Shown here piece after piece: positions 1 to 6,740 of a stretch of 17,447 nt of DNA. The notes under the pieces are model-generated. The model searched no databases, was not told the DNA's origin, and was given only the letters and a program-made list of their open reading frames with translations. How positions within the stretch are numbered: position 1 is the stretch's first letter; each line of letters opens with the position of its first letter. The position numbers and the translations under genes are program-made. Source of the DNA: Deltaproteobacteria bacterium (GTDB lineage Bacteria; SAR324; NAC60-12); NCBI GenBank assembly GCA_002716165.1, contig PAZT01000027.1, positions 1-17,447 of the forward strand, read 5' to 3'.

Positions 1-172
1 CCACTTCATCCGGAGTGGCACCTGGATAAGGGACTGCCACAATGATTAAATCCAAATCCATTTCTGGAAAAACTTCCTGCTTAATATTTTTTAAACCAAA
101 TGCACCTGCAAAAAGAATTATAATCATCAACAGGTTCGCTGCAACTTTATGTTCTGCCATCCAGCGAATCAT
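1..172 (-). CDS. RND efflux transporter permease, N-terminal fragment
   Basis: The reverse strand from 172 reads MIRWMAEHKVAANLLMIIIL and continues through a first transmembrane helix into a QEVFPEMDLD segment and a VPYPGATPDEV segment. This is the start of an AcrB/MexB-type inner-membrane RND permease, where the first helix is followed by a PxxD-type periplasmic stretch and the PGA(S/T)PEEVE motif. Only about 57 residues are inside the window, out of roughly 1000 usual for the family. The start is supported by a GGGAG Shine-Dalgarno a few bases upstream. Its ATG overlaps the TGA of the adaptor gene (ATGA, 169-172), so the two are translationally coupled in one operon. The substrate cannot be told from this fragment. 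Confidence 0.88.
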   Translation of the reverse strand, partial: MIRWMAEHKVAANLLMIIILFAGAFGLKNIKQEVFPEMDLDLIIVAVPYPGATPDEV

Positions 173-1332
173 AGTCTCTCCCTACTTGAATTAGGTTCTG
201 GTGAATTTTGTTTTTTAGCTCTCCTTTTACTCATGCTTTCTAAGCTTTTACCTCCTTTTAATTTCTTTCCCAATTTCCTATTCCCATCTTTTTTTTTTAT
301 ACCAGCAAGCTGAACCTTCATTCCGTTAGCAGCCCCTTTAACAGGTGAGGTAATAATCTTTTCTCCAATTCGAATACCGCCTGAAAGATATACATCGTCA
401 AAATCAATATGAGCTATTTTCACTGTCCTGACCTGAATTTCTTCTTCAGATGCAATCCACACAGTATCACGATCACGTAGAGCTTGTGCGGGAATACGCA
501 CAACGTTTTCAAGCTGTCTTCCTGGAATGACTACGTCTACAAAAGCTCCCAAAAAGAGTGGAATTTTTATGACTTGTCTGTTAGCAGAAAATTCAAGTTT
601 ATCATTATTTTTCCCAGTCAAACTAGTTGGTTCAGAATTTTGTAAATTTTTTGAACGGTAATTATTTTTCATCTGGAAAGGGTCATCTACTTCGGCAATT
701 AACTGGACCATCATTCCTCTTGGAGTCAACTCCAACAAGTGTCTTTTAATAATTGCTTTATGGCTAGGAGCTGAGTTAATTCCAGTCAAGGAAACTATGG
801 CAGGAATGTGATATTGATTGCCTTGGTCATTTGAATTGTTTGACTGAGGTAGCCATCCCATTCGTCCCATCGGAAGATCAATCACAATTTCTGCCTGATC
901 ACTTCCAAGCAAAGTTGCCAATTGAGCACCTGAGTTTACAAATTGACCTAAATCAACATGTTTAGTCTTTACTACACCATTAAAAGGAGCCTTCAAGTTA
1001 GATTTCGATTGACGGATACCTATTTTTAAAAGTGGTTCGTCTTTTTTAAAAAAACGTCCCTCTCTAAGGTTTGGACTTATCCAGATAACTTCTCCACCAA
1101 TACGAGCACTTAAGACTACTTTTTTTGCTTCACGAACACGACCATGCGTGCGCACCTCAATTTTTGGACTGGAATTAGCTGCCACTATAACATCTACCAA
1201 TGTTCCTCTTTTAAAATTTTCTTTTTTTCGTACTATTGGTTTATTTTTGAGCAACGTCATTGTAAGTCCTGTCCCCAGACTAAGTATTAGAACCGGCAAC
1301 CAGAATTTTAGATTAAATAATTTTTTCAACAT
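169..1332 (-). CDS. RND efflux periplasmic adaptor (HlyD/membrane-fusion protein family)
   Basis: This 387-residue protein is the membrane-fusion subunit that links an RND pump to the outer membrane. It has an N-terminal membrane anchor (about residues 9-28) and no lipobox. The first half of a lipoyl/barrel-sandwich domain (about 72-104, with ARIGGEV and EGRFFKKDEPLLKI) is followed by the second half (about 113-142, LKAPFNGVV and DLGQFVNSGAQLATLLG). Then come a beta-barrel domain and a membrane-proximal domain (IPAQALRDRDTVWI). Between the lipoyl halves there are only about 8 residues (105-112), where family members normally carry a long alpha-helical hairpin that meets the TolC-type channel. 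The C-terminal 45 residues are strongly basic and look disordered. It is the first gene of the operon, and its stop codon overlaps the start of the permease. There is no clear Shine-Dalgarno. Confidence 0.85.
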   Translation of the reverse strand: MLKKLFNLKFWLPVLILSLGTGLTMTLLKNKPIVRKKENFKRGTLVDVIVAANSSPKIEVRTHGRVREAKKVVLSARIGGEVIWISPNLREGRFFKKDEPLLKIGIRQSKSNLKAPFNGVVKTKHVDLGQFVNSGAQLATLLGSDQAEIVIDLPMGRMGWLPQSNNSNDQGNQYHIPAIVSLTGINSAPSHKAIIKRHLLELTPRGMMVQLIAEVDDPFQMKNNYRSKNLQNSEPTSLTGKNNDKLEFSANRQVIKIPLFLGAFVDVVIPGRQLENVVRIPAQALRDRDTVWIASEEEIQVRTVKIAHIDFDDVYLSGGIRIGEKIITSPVKGAANGMKVQLAGIKKKDGNRKLGKKLKGGKSLESMSKRRAKKQNSPEPNSSRERL

Positions 1333-1456
1333 TTGATAATCAGTAATTTTACACTATATTGCAGGCAGAATTATGAAATAAACTGCTAATTATTTAGGCT
1401 TGCTTCTTATATAAATTCATCATAAATTTCCATCTAAGATTGGCTTGCACTTGAGT

Positions 1457-1474
1457 AGTATCAATTATGATACT
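1457..1474. promoter_or_regulatory. Inverted repeat, possible operator upstream of the RND operon
   Basis: AGTATCA, a 4-base spacer ATTA, then TGATACT form a perfect 7+7 palindrome about 125 bases upstream of the adaptor start. It lies in the 284-base gap between the RND operon and the divergent small gene at 1617. The size and symmetry fit the half-sites of a dimeric repressor, which would be normal for an efflux operon. No regulator gene is adjacent, so the role is inferred. Confidence 0.3.
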
Positions 1475-1529
1475 GTAATTATCTAAGTCTGGCACCTGAT
1501 TTTCAAAAAAAAAATTTTGAATAGTATAA

Positions 1530-1558
1530 TTGACCTATCTTACTTAGATTGCTAATAT
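1530..1558 (+). promoter_or_regulatory. Candidate sigma-70 promoter for the gene at 1617
   Basis: TTGACC (1530-1535) and TAATAT (1553-1558) are separated by 17 bases, a good -35 box with a moderate -10 box. The sequence around it is very A+T-rich, so chance matches are likely. The expected start would leave a leader of about 50 bases before the gene at 1617. Confidence 0.3.
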
Positions 1559-1616
1559 AATTTTTCATGTTAATTCTTAAATTGACGTATCTCATTTTTA
1601 ACTTTTTCAAAAAATA

Positions 1617-1814
1617 ATGCGTATTACAATAATAGTAATTATTGGAATATTCGCTTATTTGATCGTTTTAATCCCGGGGTATTTTTTTGTCATTCCTAAT
1701 AAAAAAGTAAATCTTTCCGATAACACATCGGTTCAACTGCATTTAGATTCAACTGCAGAAAAGTCGTCAGAACAATCCATATCCAACCCCGGAGATGCTC
1801 CACAACCAAAGTGA
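1617..1814 (+). CDS. Small single-pass membrane protein, unknown function
   Basis: This is a 65-residue reading frame with a strongly hydrophobic N-terminal segment (about residues 3-27, ending in a PGYFFVIPNKK boundary) and a polar, Ser/Asp/Glu/Gln-rich tail. The topology suggests a small anchored protein with its tail outside the cytoplasm, or an uncleaved signal anchor. I recognise no family. No Shine-Dalgarno is visible before the ATG, but several other genes here also lack one. A candidate promoter lies about 60 bases upstream, and the next gene on the same strand starts 102 bases downstream. It could be a chance frame; the coherent membrane segment plus polar tail makes a real gene somewhat more likely. 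Confidence 0.5.
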   Translation: MRITIIVIIGIFAYLIVLIPGYFFVIPNKKVNLSDNTSVQLHLDSTAEKSSEQSISNPGDAPQPK

Positions 1815-1850
1815 ATTCTCGCTTTTTGGTACTCTAATAGTTATGTAATT

Positions 1851-1880
1851 TTGCTGAATGTAGTTATGTTTTTTTATAAA
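1851..1880 (+). promoter_or_regulatory. Candidate promoter for the HPF-like gene
   Basis: TTGCTG (1851-1856) and TATAAA (1875-1880) are 18 bases apart and end about 36 bases before the ATG at 1917. The -35 box is weak and the -10 box good. The position directly before an isolated gene with a strong ribosome binding site supports it. Confidence 0.3.
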
Positions 1881-1916
1881 TAATTCCTATCAAATCTTTT
1901 GTATTAAGGAGTAACT

Positions 1917-2204
1917 ATGCCTATACATTTGTCATTCAATAATATTCGAAACTCAAAAGCAGTTACCGAGCATGTTCACCATGTTTTTCAAGATCTTATA
2001 AAAATTACTGACGACAAATTTCCTTTTCATGTGAATCTAAAAAAAGTATCAGAGGAGTCTTATCATGTAGGCATAAACTGCTGTTATAAAAGCAAACCTC
2101 TGGCTAGCAAGGCTAAACATCACAATTTATATAAAGCTCTTGCCAAAGGTATTGATTCAATTAAAATACAAGTAAAAAGAAAAGCTGAAAAAATAAGGAA
2201 TTAA
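1917..2204 (+). CDS. Short HPF/RaiA-like ribosome-associated protein
   Basis: This 95-residue protein matches the layout of short hibernation-promoting factors, which bind the small ribosomal subunit near the decoding site and inhibit translation when growth slows. It shows a first beta-strand (IHLSFNNI), a helix (about residues 12-30), further strands (FPFHVNLKKV and SYHVGINCCYK), and a C-terminal helix of the form LASKAKHHNLYKALAKGIDS followed by a basic KxQVKRKAEK end. The family has the same A-x-x-x-D-x-Y-x-A-I-D pattern followed by a basic tail. The length equals that of the short HPF/YfiA type without the dimerisation domain. Sequence conservation is modest, and the usual acidic residues in the YxAID motif are partly replaced. 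The start is decided by AAGGAG (1906-1911), five bases before the ATG. Confidence 0.65.
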   Translation: MPIHLSFNNIRNSKAVTEHVHHVFQDLIKITDDKFPFHVNLKKVSEESYHVGINCCYKSKPLASKAKHHNLYKALAKGIDSIKIQVKRKAEKIRN

Positions 2205-2269
2205 ATCATAAATAATTTTTTTGTTAAAGCATTTCTAGATAACATCAAATATCTCTTAGAACTTTTTTA

Positions 2270-2788
2270 ATGAACTTAATTGCTTTTCAAATTAATAAAT
2301 TTTTGGGGAAAATTATTTTAATAGTCACATTTTTTATGATTTATTTTTTCAAAGCTGAACTTCAAGCAGGTTGCAGGGGAGAAGGATTTATGGGAATTTC
2401 CTCAAGAGATCCAATAATGTCTTGGGTAGATCTCACTTATTCTCCAATTTATTCCAGTGCCAGCACTTCAGGCACTTCAGGATGCAAAAATTGGGATTTT
2501 GGATACGAACGTTACACTGAATATGTTTTAAGACAATTTCTTAAAAAATCACATGAACAACTGTTATCAGAAACTGTAATGGGCAAGGGTCCTTATATTG
2601 AAGCATTATCAAGGCTTATGGCATGTCCACATTCTTCTATAGATACTTTTTCAGATATGTTGAATGAGTATCGTCAACAAACAGTTGAAATATTTTATAA
2701 TTCAGGTCAATCAAGCGAATTTCTAAATGAGCTAAGATTATGGATGCAGAAAAATCCAGAACTAAGACACAAATGCTTATTGTCTTGA
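2270..2788 (+). CDS. DUF3015-like exported protein, first of a tandem pair
   Basis: This 172-residue protein has a hydrophobic N-terminal signal segment (about residues 11-33, ending LQAGC). The body resembles the DUF3015 family of small exported proteins of unknown function. A Cys-Arg-Gly-containing start (C35) is followed by a YSSASTSGTSGC segment (61-72), matching the family's Ser-Ser-Gly-Thr-Ser-Gly-Cys hallmark. Later come a MGKGPYIEALSRLMAC stretch (C119) and a helical C-terminus. The three Cys (35, 72, 119) line up with Cys in the next gene and probably form structural disulphides in the periplasm. The final codons overlap the start of the downstream paralogue, so both are likely co-translated. 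No Shine-Dalgarno is evident before the ATG. Confidence 0.7.
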   Translation: MNLIAFQINKFLGKIILIVTFFMIYFFKAELQAGCRGEGFMGISSRDPIMSWVDLTYSPIYSSASTSGTSGCKNWDFGYERYTEYVLRQFLKKSHEQLLSETVMGKGPYIEALSRLMACPHSSIDTFSDMLNEYRQQTVEIFYNSGQSSEFLNELRLWMQKNPELRHKCLLS

Positions 2789-3249
2789 ACAAAATAAAAT
2801 CGAGATGGAAGTCACTTATAATTTCACTTTCAGGAGTGTTTCTTTGGAGTGGCGTCCTATTGGCATGCCATAGGGGTGGCCCAATGGGATTTGCTGACAA
2901 TGATCCTGGCGCATTTTCACTCGATGTTTCATCATCCCCTACTTACATTGCAGCAAGCACTATTGGTACAGCTGGGTGCAAAAACTGGGATTATGCTCGT
3001 CAGCAGCAGTTAAATTATATTGAAGATCAGTGGCCTTTTATTAATCAAGATGCTTCAAGAGGAAGTGGTGAACATTTAATTGCGCTTGCACAAATTATGG
3101 GTTGCAACAAGATAGATCAGGTCGATTTTATAATCTTGATGCATCACCATTATTCATCCCTGTTTCGAAAGAATGAAACCAGCATTAACTTTTTACTAAA
3201 GCTTGATAAGCTTTTATCCCAAAATCAATCTACGTCCTGCAAGGTATGA
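2773..3249 (+). CDS. DUF3015-like exported protein, second of a tandem pair (possible lipoprotein)
   Basis: This is a paralogue of the preceding gene. Both share CR/CHRGG-PMG at the mature N-terminus, AST-GT(S/A)GCKNWD in the centre, and a Gly-Gly/Gly-Lys-Gly then ALAQIMGC segment; only the spacer residues and tails differ. I prefer the ATG at 2773, which places the hydrophobic signal segment (residues 14-31) near the N-terminus and gives 158 residues with a 16-base overlap with the upstream gene. An in-frame ATG at 2740 would add 11 polar residues. The signal segment ends LLAC (C32), which fits a lipobox. The same Cys aligns with a non-lipobox Cys in the sister protein, so lipidation is uncertain. 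Another Cys lies near the C-terminus (156). Function is unknown. Confidence 0.7.
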   Translation: MLIVLNKIKSRWKSLIISLSGVFLWSGVLLACHRGGPMGFADNDPGAFSLDVSSSPTYIAASTIGTAGCKNWDYARQQQLNYIEDQWPFINQDASRGSGEHLIALAQIMGCNKIDQVDFIILMHHHYSSLFRKNETSINFLLKLDKLLSQNQSTSCKV

Positions 3250-3502
3250 TCGAAATCCTCACTTAAAACTGAAGTAATAACTTGTAAAAAACACTCTTTA
3301 ATTAATGCTCAACAGCAAAACTGGTCAAAGATTTGCAAAGTTTTTTCACGCACTATAAGAAAATACGAGCTATTCAGTTCAATAGAAATTGAAAAAAACA
3401 GCTGTATAAATATCTCACCTGAATAAAGACTAACTTCCTGATGCAGACAAGATATTTAATACAGCAAATATAAAAATTTTACGCCATAACATGGAGGTTG
3501 GT

Positions 3503-3937
3503 ATGAATTGGTTGAAAAAAACTTTTTGTATATGTTATCTTTCCCTTACTATATTTTTTAGTGTTACCAGTTCGGCAAGTTCAGAAACACTTGAAATTGT
3601 ATTCAAAAATAGTCTCTGGGGTTCGGCAATTGGAGGAGTTTCTGGAGTTGCATTATGGGCGCTGCAGGACGAAGATAAGGAAGACAAATTTTTCCCAAAA
3701 TATGTGGTTAAAGGCATGGCAATAGGCTTATTTGCCGGAATGGCTGTTGGAATTTTTGAAGCTCAAACAGACAGTGGCATATTTATGAGTAATGGCTTAC
3801 CAAAAGGTTTATTCCATTTAGATATTAATCCTCATTCATTATCCTTTACCTCAACAAAAATTATTCCAAAACCTGATTTCTACTCTTCAATTAAATCACC
3901 CAAATGGAATATCGATTTACTTACAGCTGCTTTCTAA
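3503..3937 (+). CDS. Exported protein with two glycine-zipper segments, unknown function
   Basis: I chose the ATG at 3503 because GGAGG (3493-3497) lies five bases before it. An ATG at 3491 in the same frame would put that ribosome binding site inside the coding region. The 144-residue product has a signal peptide (about residues 1-25, ending SSASSE). Two Gly/Ala-rich hydrophobic segments follow: 38-53 with GSAIGGVSGVALWAL and 70-86 with GMAIGLFAGMAVGIF. They are separated by an acidic/basic loop (DEDKEDK). Small residues at regular spacing suggest a tightly packed helical hairpin in a membrane. The last 55 residues are polar and end in Phe. I recognise no named family, and it stands alone between non-coding gaps. 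Confidence 0.6.
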   Translation: MNWLKKTFCICYLSLTIFFSVTSSASSETLEIVFKNSLWGSAIGGVSGVALWALQDEDKEDKFFPKYVVKGMAIGLFAGMAVGIFEAQTDSGIFMSNGLPKGLFHLDINPHSLSFTSTKIIPKPDFYSSIKSPKWNIDLLTAAF

Positions 3938-4224
3938 TGTAGAGCAGGATTTAATTATGGCGGTGACAAAGGATCTACGCCCATACAATTTTTTTACTGA
4001 ATAAGCAGAAAAACAGATTATCTTGCAGTAGCCTTTTAGGCTCACACCTATATAGTAAAATTCCTTAGAATTAAAAGACAGCAGCATCTGACTGAATTAC
4101 AGTTAATAAGAAGGAAATAGTAATAATTATTTGTATTAAAATGGGTGATTAAATTTCTTAAATTAAAAAACAATTTAGATCAACATTGAACTATGGTCTC
4201 TATTAACTAATTTATAAAAAACCT
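3938..4224. other. Non-coding gap with no clear feature
   Basis: These 287 bases are A+T-rich. They contain a very short hairpin (AGCC, five bases, GGCT, near 4030-4043) with no T-run after it, and an isolated 15-codon frame from 3957 without a ribosome binding site. I see no convincing promoter, terminator or RNA gene. Confidence 0.4.
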
Positions 4225-5136
4225 ATGCCTTTGATAGTTGAAAACGCTTTTCTATGTGGATCAGATGGTTTAGTTCAATCGGGAGATCAAATCTGGTTCC
4301 ATTTTCAAAAATATCCCTGGGACTTGTCCTTTCAGGGAAATAATCCTGCCTCAGGAATACATCGACGGGTAATTGAATCTCGTATAAGAAAAGGACTGCC
4401 TAATCCTTCAAACGCATCTTTACTTTCAGGCACATACCATTCAGGGATATCACCACATATATATAGCTATTATCATCTTCTCACAGATTTGATTCCTCAC
4501 TTGATTGATACGCCTAGAAATCCAGTTTTGGTTCCTGAGTTTATGCCACAATCTTTTATAGAATTTTTGAAACAAGCACAATTTGAGGTTAAGATAATTC
4601 ACCGGGAAATATTTAAAGTTGAACTTCTTTACATTCCTGAAATGAATTTGCCTGAATGGAACTCTGAGAAAGTAAAAAAGATTCAAACTTTTTTTGAAAA
4701 CTTAGTCCCCAGAGATTTTCAGATAAGTGCCAAAAAATCAACACCATTAAATCGTATATATATTTCTAGAAAACTTGCAGTCAGGAGACATCTTTCAAAC
4801 GAATACGAAATTATGCCTTTGCTAAGGAAACATAATTTTCGCAAAGTTTACTTAGAAAAGATGACTATCATGGAACAAGTTGAACTTTTTCGCAGGGCTT
4901 CACATGTTATTTCAGCACATGGGGCAGGTTTGACGAATGTTTTGTTTGCACCTAAAGATGCCAGAATATTAGAAATTAGACCAGAACTTTCTAGCGGCCA
5001 GTTTTGCTTTGAAAAATTGTTTTCTTTAGGATGGCCCAATAGTGAATTCCTTGTATCACCAGTTAAAGGAAAGTTCGAAATTCCTCCAGAAATGTTAAAT
5101 GATGTCCTAGATCGCTGGGATAAAGAAGATCAGTAA
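4225..5136 (+). CDS. Glycosyltransferase family 61 (DUF563) protein
   Basis: The 303-residue product carries the marks of the GT61/DUF563 family, which transfers sugars in surface polysaccharide or glycan synthesis. It shows YHLLTDLIPHL (83-93), which matches the family's Tyr-His-x-Leu-x-Asp-x-Leu-Pro motif. IYISRK (178-183) is followed by RHLSNE (188-193). The signature HGAGLTN (232-238) is followed by VLFAPKDARILEIRP. There is no signal peptide or membrane segment, so it should act in the cytoplasm. It is a lone glycosyltransferase without other polysaccharide genes nearby, so donor and acceptor cannot be guessed. It is shorter than many relatives, which often have an extra N-terminal region. 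The ATG follows an A-rich leader with no Shine-Dalgarno. It converges on lhgO with 46 bases between. Confidence 0.82.
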   Translation: MPLIVENAFLCGSDGLVQSGDQIWFHFQKYPWDLSFQGNNPASGIHRRVIESRIRKGLPNPSNASLLSGTYHSGISPHIYSYYHLLTDLIPHLIDTPRNPVLVPEFMPQSFIEFLKQAQFEVKIIHREIFKVELLYIPEMNLPEWNSEKVKKIQTFFENLVPRDFQISAKKSTPLNRIYISRKLAVRRHLSNEYEIMPLLRKHNFRKVYLEKMTIMEQVELFRRASHVISAHGAGLTNVLFAPKDARILEIRPELSSGQFCFEKLFSLGWPNSEFLVSPVKGKFEIPPEMLNDVLDRWDKEDQ

Positions 5137-5182
5137 ACTAATCATTCGTAATCATAAAATCCCCAGAAAAATAAATTCACTA

Positions 5183-6385
5183 TTAATTCCCAAAACTTTC
5201 TCCTGCAATCTCCACAATATGTTTACCAATGTTCAAGGCTGATGTTGCTGCAGGAGATGGTGCATTACAAACATTAATGATATTACCATTTTGCTGAATT
5301 AGAAAATCATCAAGAAGTTTGCCATTTGGCATCACTGCCTGTGCCCTAACACCTGCTGGTGCGGATTCCAAATCATCAGCTTTAATTTCAGGAATCAGAC
5401 GTTGCAAAGCGTTTACGAAAGCTGCTTTGTTAAAGGAACGCCACATTTCTCCGGCGCCAGCAATCCAATATTTAAGTGCCAATTTTAAAAATCCTTTATA
5501 ACTCAGAACCTCTGAAAGTTCTAAAAGATTAATCTTTCTTTTAGTGTAACCTTCACGCGCAAATGCTAACACTGCATTTGGTCCACATTCTATTTTTCCG
5601 TTTATCATGCGAGTAAAATGAACTCCTAAAAAAGGGAAATCAGGATCCGGAACAGGATAGATCAGATTTCTGCATAAATAATGTTTTTCCGGACGTATCA
5701 GATAGTACTCCCCTCGGAAAGGAATGATTTTGGCTTCTGGAGTTTGAGTCATAGAAGTAATCTTATCTGAATATAATCCCGCACAATTCACCATTATTTG
5801 ACCTTCGTATTCAGACTGATTAGTCTGAACAACAACTCTGTGTCCAATCTTACGAACGCCAGTTACTTTCTCAGAACATACGATGCTGTTTCCCTCTTCT
5901 TCGCGAACTCGTAATGCAAGTCTCTCACAAACTTGCATATAATCAATAATACCTGCTTCAGGTACATGGATAGCTTTGATACCTGCTACATGAGGCTCGA
6001 TTTCAAGCAAATGCTCTTGGCTGATCATCTCACAGTTGACTCCATTGGTTCTACCACGTTGATAAATCATTTCCAAAACAGGCAGTTCCTTCTCATTTAC
6101 TGCCACGATAACCTTGCCACAAATTTCATATTCAATTCCTTCCCTTTGGCAGAAATCCTCCATTCTAGATTTTCCTTCACGACAGTTTACTGCTTTTAAT
6201 GACCCTGGTTTGTAGTAAATCCCAGTGTGTAGAACTCCAGAATTATGACCAGTTTGGTGCATTGCCAGTTGTGATTCTTTTTCAAGAATAGTGATCCTGA
6301 GGCGTGGATTATCGCGGGAAAATTGGTAAGCAGTAGCAAGGCCTAATATACCTCCACCGATTATAATAATATCTGTTTGTTGCAT
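5183..6385 (-). CDS. lhgO: L-2-hydroxyglutarate oxidase (FAD-dependent)
   Basis: This 400-residue flavoprotein oxidises L-2-hydroxyglutarate to 2-oxoglutarate and passes electrons toward the quinone pool. It begins with the Rossmann FAD motif GGGILG (10-15), with Glu35 at the end of the second strand to bind the ribose. It then shows the family block HQTGHNSGVLHTGIYY (43-58), the PFRGEYY and IYPVPDPDFPFLGVHFTRM blocks, GPNAVLAF, PAGVRAQAV and the C-terminal NAPSPAATSAL segment. All resemble E. coli LhgO at matching positions, and the length is as expected. The start codon lies 19 bases after the end of a decayed lutB/lutC remnant, so it was probably once the distal gene of a 2-hydroxyacid operon. 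No Shine-Dalgarno is seen. A role with lactate or another 2-hydroxyacid cannot be excluded from sequence alone. Confidence 0.93.
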   Translation of the reverse strand: MQQTDIIIIGGGILGLATAYQFSRDNPRLRITILEKESQLAMHQTGHNSGVLHTGIYYKPGSLKAVNCREGKSRMEDFCQREGIEYEICGKVIVAVNEKELPVLEMIYQRGRTNGVNCEMISQEHLLEIEPHVAGIKAIHVPEAGIIDYMQVCERLALRVREEEGNSIVCSEKVTGVRKIGHRVVVQTNQSEYEGQIMVNCAGLYSDKITSMTQTPEAKIIPFRGEYYLIRPEKHYLCRNLIYPVPDPDFPFLGVHFTRMINGKIECGPNAVLAFAREGYTKRKINLLELSEVLSYKGFLKLALKYWIAGAGEMWRSFNKAAFVNALQRLIPEIKADDLESAPAGVRAQAVMPNGKLLDDFLIQQNGNIINVCNAPSPAATSALNIGKHIVEIAGESFGN

Positions 6386-6404
6386 GAAAAAATAAATGTT
6401 ATAT

Positions 6405-6719
6405 TTACTCTATTACAAGTAAAACCAATTCCTTGCATCAATGGATTCCATACACCAAAGTTTGTTCTATATCTTTAGTCTTAGAAGGGCCAGAGATTAG
6501 GAGAGTATTGGTAGGCATTTGAGTGCTCAATTTTCCTGAATTCATGGCTTCCAAGTTGGAGTGACCTATTTCATGAAGTTTATTAAAATCTTAGTCATTT
6601 GGAAATACTGCTTGTCGTTTTTGCTTCAATCCAGACATAGCTCGTTTAAAGTTACCACAAAGCTGAGGATTATTCAGAGCAGAAAAAGTATCTTTTTTAA
6701 ACTTTTCAGGGGAGAGCAT
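6405..6719 (-). pseudogene. Decayed lutB-lutC remnant (lactate utilisation), internally deleted
   Basis: The reverse strand from an ATG at 6719 reads one continuous frame of 105 codons, interrupted by TAA (6591-6593) and TGA (6438-6440). The first 42 codons, with ALNNPQLCGNFKRAMSGLKQ then KRQAVFPND, resemble the N-terminus of LutB, the iron-sulphur subunit of the LutABC L-lactate oxidation system. After the first stop, DFNKLHEIGHS still fits LutB. The last 35 codons, TLLISGPSKTKDIEQTLVYG then IH, a TGA, and CKELVLLVIE, match the C-terminus of LutC, the LUD-domain subunit that ends SGPS-TADIE-LV-GVHGP. The TGA sits where the family has the Gly of GxHGP, so a GGA to TGA change is likely. About 500 or more codons between the two parts are missing. 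Coding by readthrough is very unlikely. Confidence 0.75.
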
Positions 6720-6740
6720 ACGTCTTAGTTAGTATTTTTT

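Noticed and set aside
1148..1336. 62-codon plus-strand frame opposite the start of the RND adaptor
   Set aside because: It is antisense to a well-supported gene and has no ribosome binding site.
3957..4004. 15-codon frame after the glycine-zipper gene
   Set aside because: It is too short, has no ribosome binding site and no recognisable sequence.
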